Shown piece by piece: positions 63,211-64,000 of a stretch of DNA of 64,000 bases. The DNA comes from Meira nashicola (lineage: Eukaryota > Basidiomycota > Exobasidiomycetes > Exobasidiales > Brachybasidiaceae). The position numbers and the translations under genes are program-made. The notes below the pieces were generated by a model. That model was given only the letters and a program-made list of their open reading frames with translations, was not told the DNA's origin and did not search any database. Location: contig BCJU01000004.1 in assembly GCA_001600355.1 (NCBI GenBank), positions 682,001 to 746,000 on the forward strand, written 5' to 3'. Within the stretch, counting starts at the first letter, position 1. Every line of letters starts with the position of its first letter.

Positions 63211-63894
63211 ATGAAGTATACAATCGATTTGATATGTTTCATACTTATCGTTTTAAGATTTGATCATTCTGTAATCGCTGTTTCACCTAAATCTTCTTCC
63301 GAGTCAAGAGTTTTACCGATCGATTTAAACGCTACTCCTCCATCCTCTCCTCAAGAACAAGAAGGTCGAGCTGGTTCAATAAATGTCACGCCAGCCAATC
63401 CTACCGCTGAAACTGATGAACATCAAATCGTATCTCAATCCTCAAATATCGTTCAAAGACCTATGGTTATGATCAAGTCTAGAAAACATTCTAAATTTGA
63501 CAGCGTTCCATTCAAGAAAGTAGCAGACGATACAGAACGTTTCAAATTTGAGTTTCCGCCTGGTACAACGATGAAAGAAAAGAAAAGAGTATGGAATAAA
63601 GAACGTTATGAAAGAGTTGTAAGTATAGAGAAAAGAATATATATTATGCAAGAAAAGCTAATGAATTGACTTCCTTTTACCTCTCAGAAACAAAATCCCG
63701 AGAGTAGCAATAAGATGGCAATGTATTATAGATCTCGACATCAAGGCTTAACTGAAGAGGAAAAAGAACAAAGACGTGAACGACAAAGGGTCAGATATCA
63801 TAACCTAAGTCAAGAGAAAAAAGAAGAATTGATGCGTAGAATTGCTCAGTCAAATAAAAAAAGGAGAAAGGCTGCTAAGAAAGATAAACAATGA
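63211..63894 (+). CDS. DLN cluster member 12: secreted DLNATP protein
   Basis: Two exons, 63211..63618 and 63688..63894, 204 residues; gtaagt donor, cctctcag acceptor, phase 0. Signal peptide MKYTIDLICFILIVLRFDHS..., then SRVLPIDLNATPPSSPQEQE, an exact DLNxxP. The head is longer than in member 11 and ends FKFEFPPGTTMKEKKRVWNK just before the donor. The tail begins KQNPESSNKMAMYYRSRHQG, then LTEEEKEQRRERQRVRYHNL and ends in a Lys/Arg cluster (NKKRRKAAKKDKQ), a possible nuclear signal. It keeps the family's head-tail intron position exactly. Confidence 0.82.
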
Positions 63895-63959
63895 TTGCAT
63901 TATGATAATACTCATGTATATAAAAGCACTCTAAGACAATACTTAATTTCTGTGTATAA

Positions 63960-63965
63960 GCCCCT
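63960..63965. promoter_or_regulatory. GCCCCT element at the right edge
   Basis: A copy with T for the final G, about 65 bases after the member 12 stop. By the spacing seen elsewhere it would serve a start codon 20-90 bases beyond the window end. Confidence 0.4.
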
Positions 63966-64000
63966 AAAGAGATATATTTAGACAATACACCGCTTTTATT

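Larger units (their letters stand above)
53856..63894. other. Tandem cluster of twelve secreted DLN-motif/basic-tail paralogues
   Basis: Twelve consecutive small genes share a layout: signal peptide, then [FWI]-D-L-N-x(1,2)-P or a decayed form within about 3-25 residues of the predicted cleavage, a Pro/Glu/Ser-rich head of 60-100 residues, then a Lys/Arg-rich helical tail. Members 1-10 are on the minus strand, 11-12 on the plus. Intergenic spacing is about 100-370 bases. There are no other genes inside. Exact DLNxxP occurs in members 3, 4, 8, 11 and 12; DLN-x-P in 5, 9 and 10; decayed forms in 1, 2 and 7; none in 6. I call this a birth-and-death family of candidate effectors; see individual entries. 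Confidence 0.85.

Noticed and set aside
53856..63894. The array as remnants of a transposon or of a helicase with Arg-rich repeats
   Set aside because: Each unit has its own promoter, signal peptide, introns and stop; there are no terminal repeats, transposase or helicase motifs.
53856..63894. The tails as bZIP or HMG-box domains
   Set aside because: Heptad leucines and the N-x(7)-R basic signature of bZIP are missing, and HMG aromatic positions do not line up.

Overview
The window is nuclear DNA from a fungus, most likely a plant-associated basidiomycete. The evidence is compact genes, short GT-AG introns (about 45-75 bp, mostly gtaagt donors), low GC (roughly 40% by eye) and recognisable fungal housekeeping proteins. 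I cannot name the genus; the basidiomycete call is inference. No rRNA, tRNA, transposon or CRISPR array was recognised.

Positions 1-53.2 kb are ordinary housekeeping sequence. In order: the 3' end of a SKI8-like WD40 gene, MOB1, a Yor1/MRP-type ABC transporter, two tandem GNAT acetyltransferases, DDI1, a WBP2-like protein, an unknown N-terminally anchored protein, TIM50, a Kch1-type potassium transport protein, MsrB, clathrin light chain, RPL11, a large HSL-like alpha/beta hydrolase, a triose-phosphate-transporter family protein, TAF11, STE24, an F-box-like protein, a hydrophilic protein, a HAM1-like protein, ALG3, TFB3, IWS1, a MAPR/cytochrome-b5-like protein, a TLC-domain protein, a small unknown protein and an NT-C2 protein with long low-complexity insertions. 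Many neighbours are divergent pairs sharing a promoter. Larger gaps lie at 25.7-27.4 kb and 49.0-50.7 kb.

Positions 53.9-63.9 kb are quite different: twelve small paralogous genes packed head to tail (ten on the minus strand, then two on the plus strand). Nearly all encode a signal peptide, then a short head whose mature N-terminus carries an [FWI]-D-L-N-x(1,2)-P motif, then a Lys/Arg-rich, probably helical tail. DLNxxP is the plant EAR repression motif that binds TOPLESS-type corepressors, and a few smut effectors are known to use it. Most members have a phase-0 intron exactly between head and tail. Almost every promoter carries a GCCCCG-type element about 75-130 bp before the start codon. 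Four members share a compact Cys/His motif ending in C-[VI]-H-W, four share an F-x-P-x-G-T-T-like motif, and two look broken by one-base homopolymer shortfalls.

My main inference is that this is a co-regulated, birth-and-death family of secreted proteins that could act in the plant nucleus through TOPLESS. A copy of the promoter element at the right edge suggests the array continues past the window.
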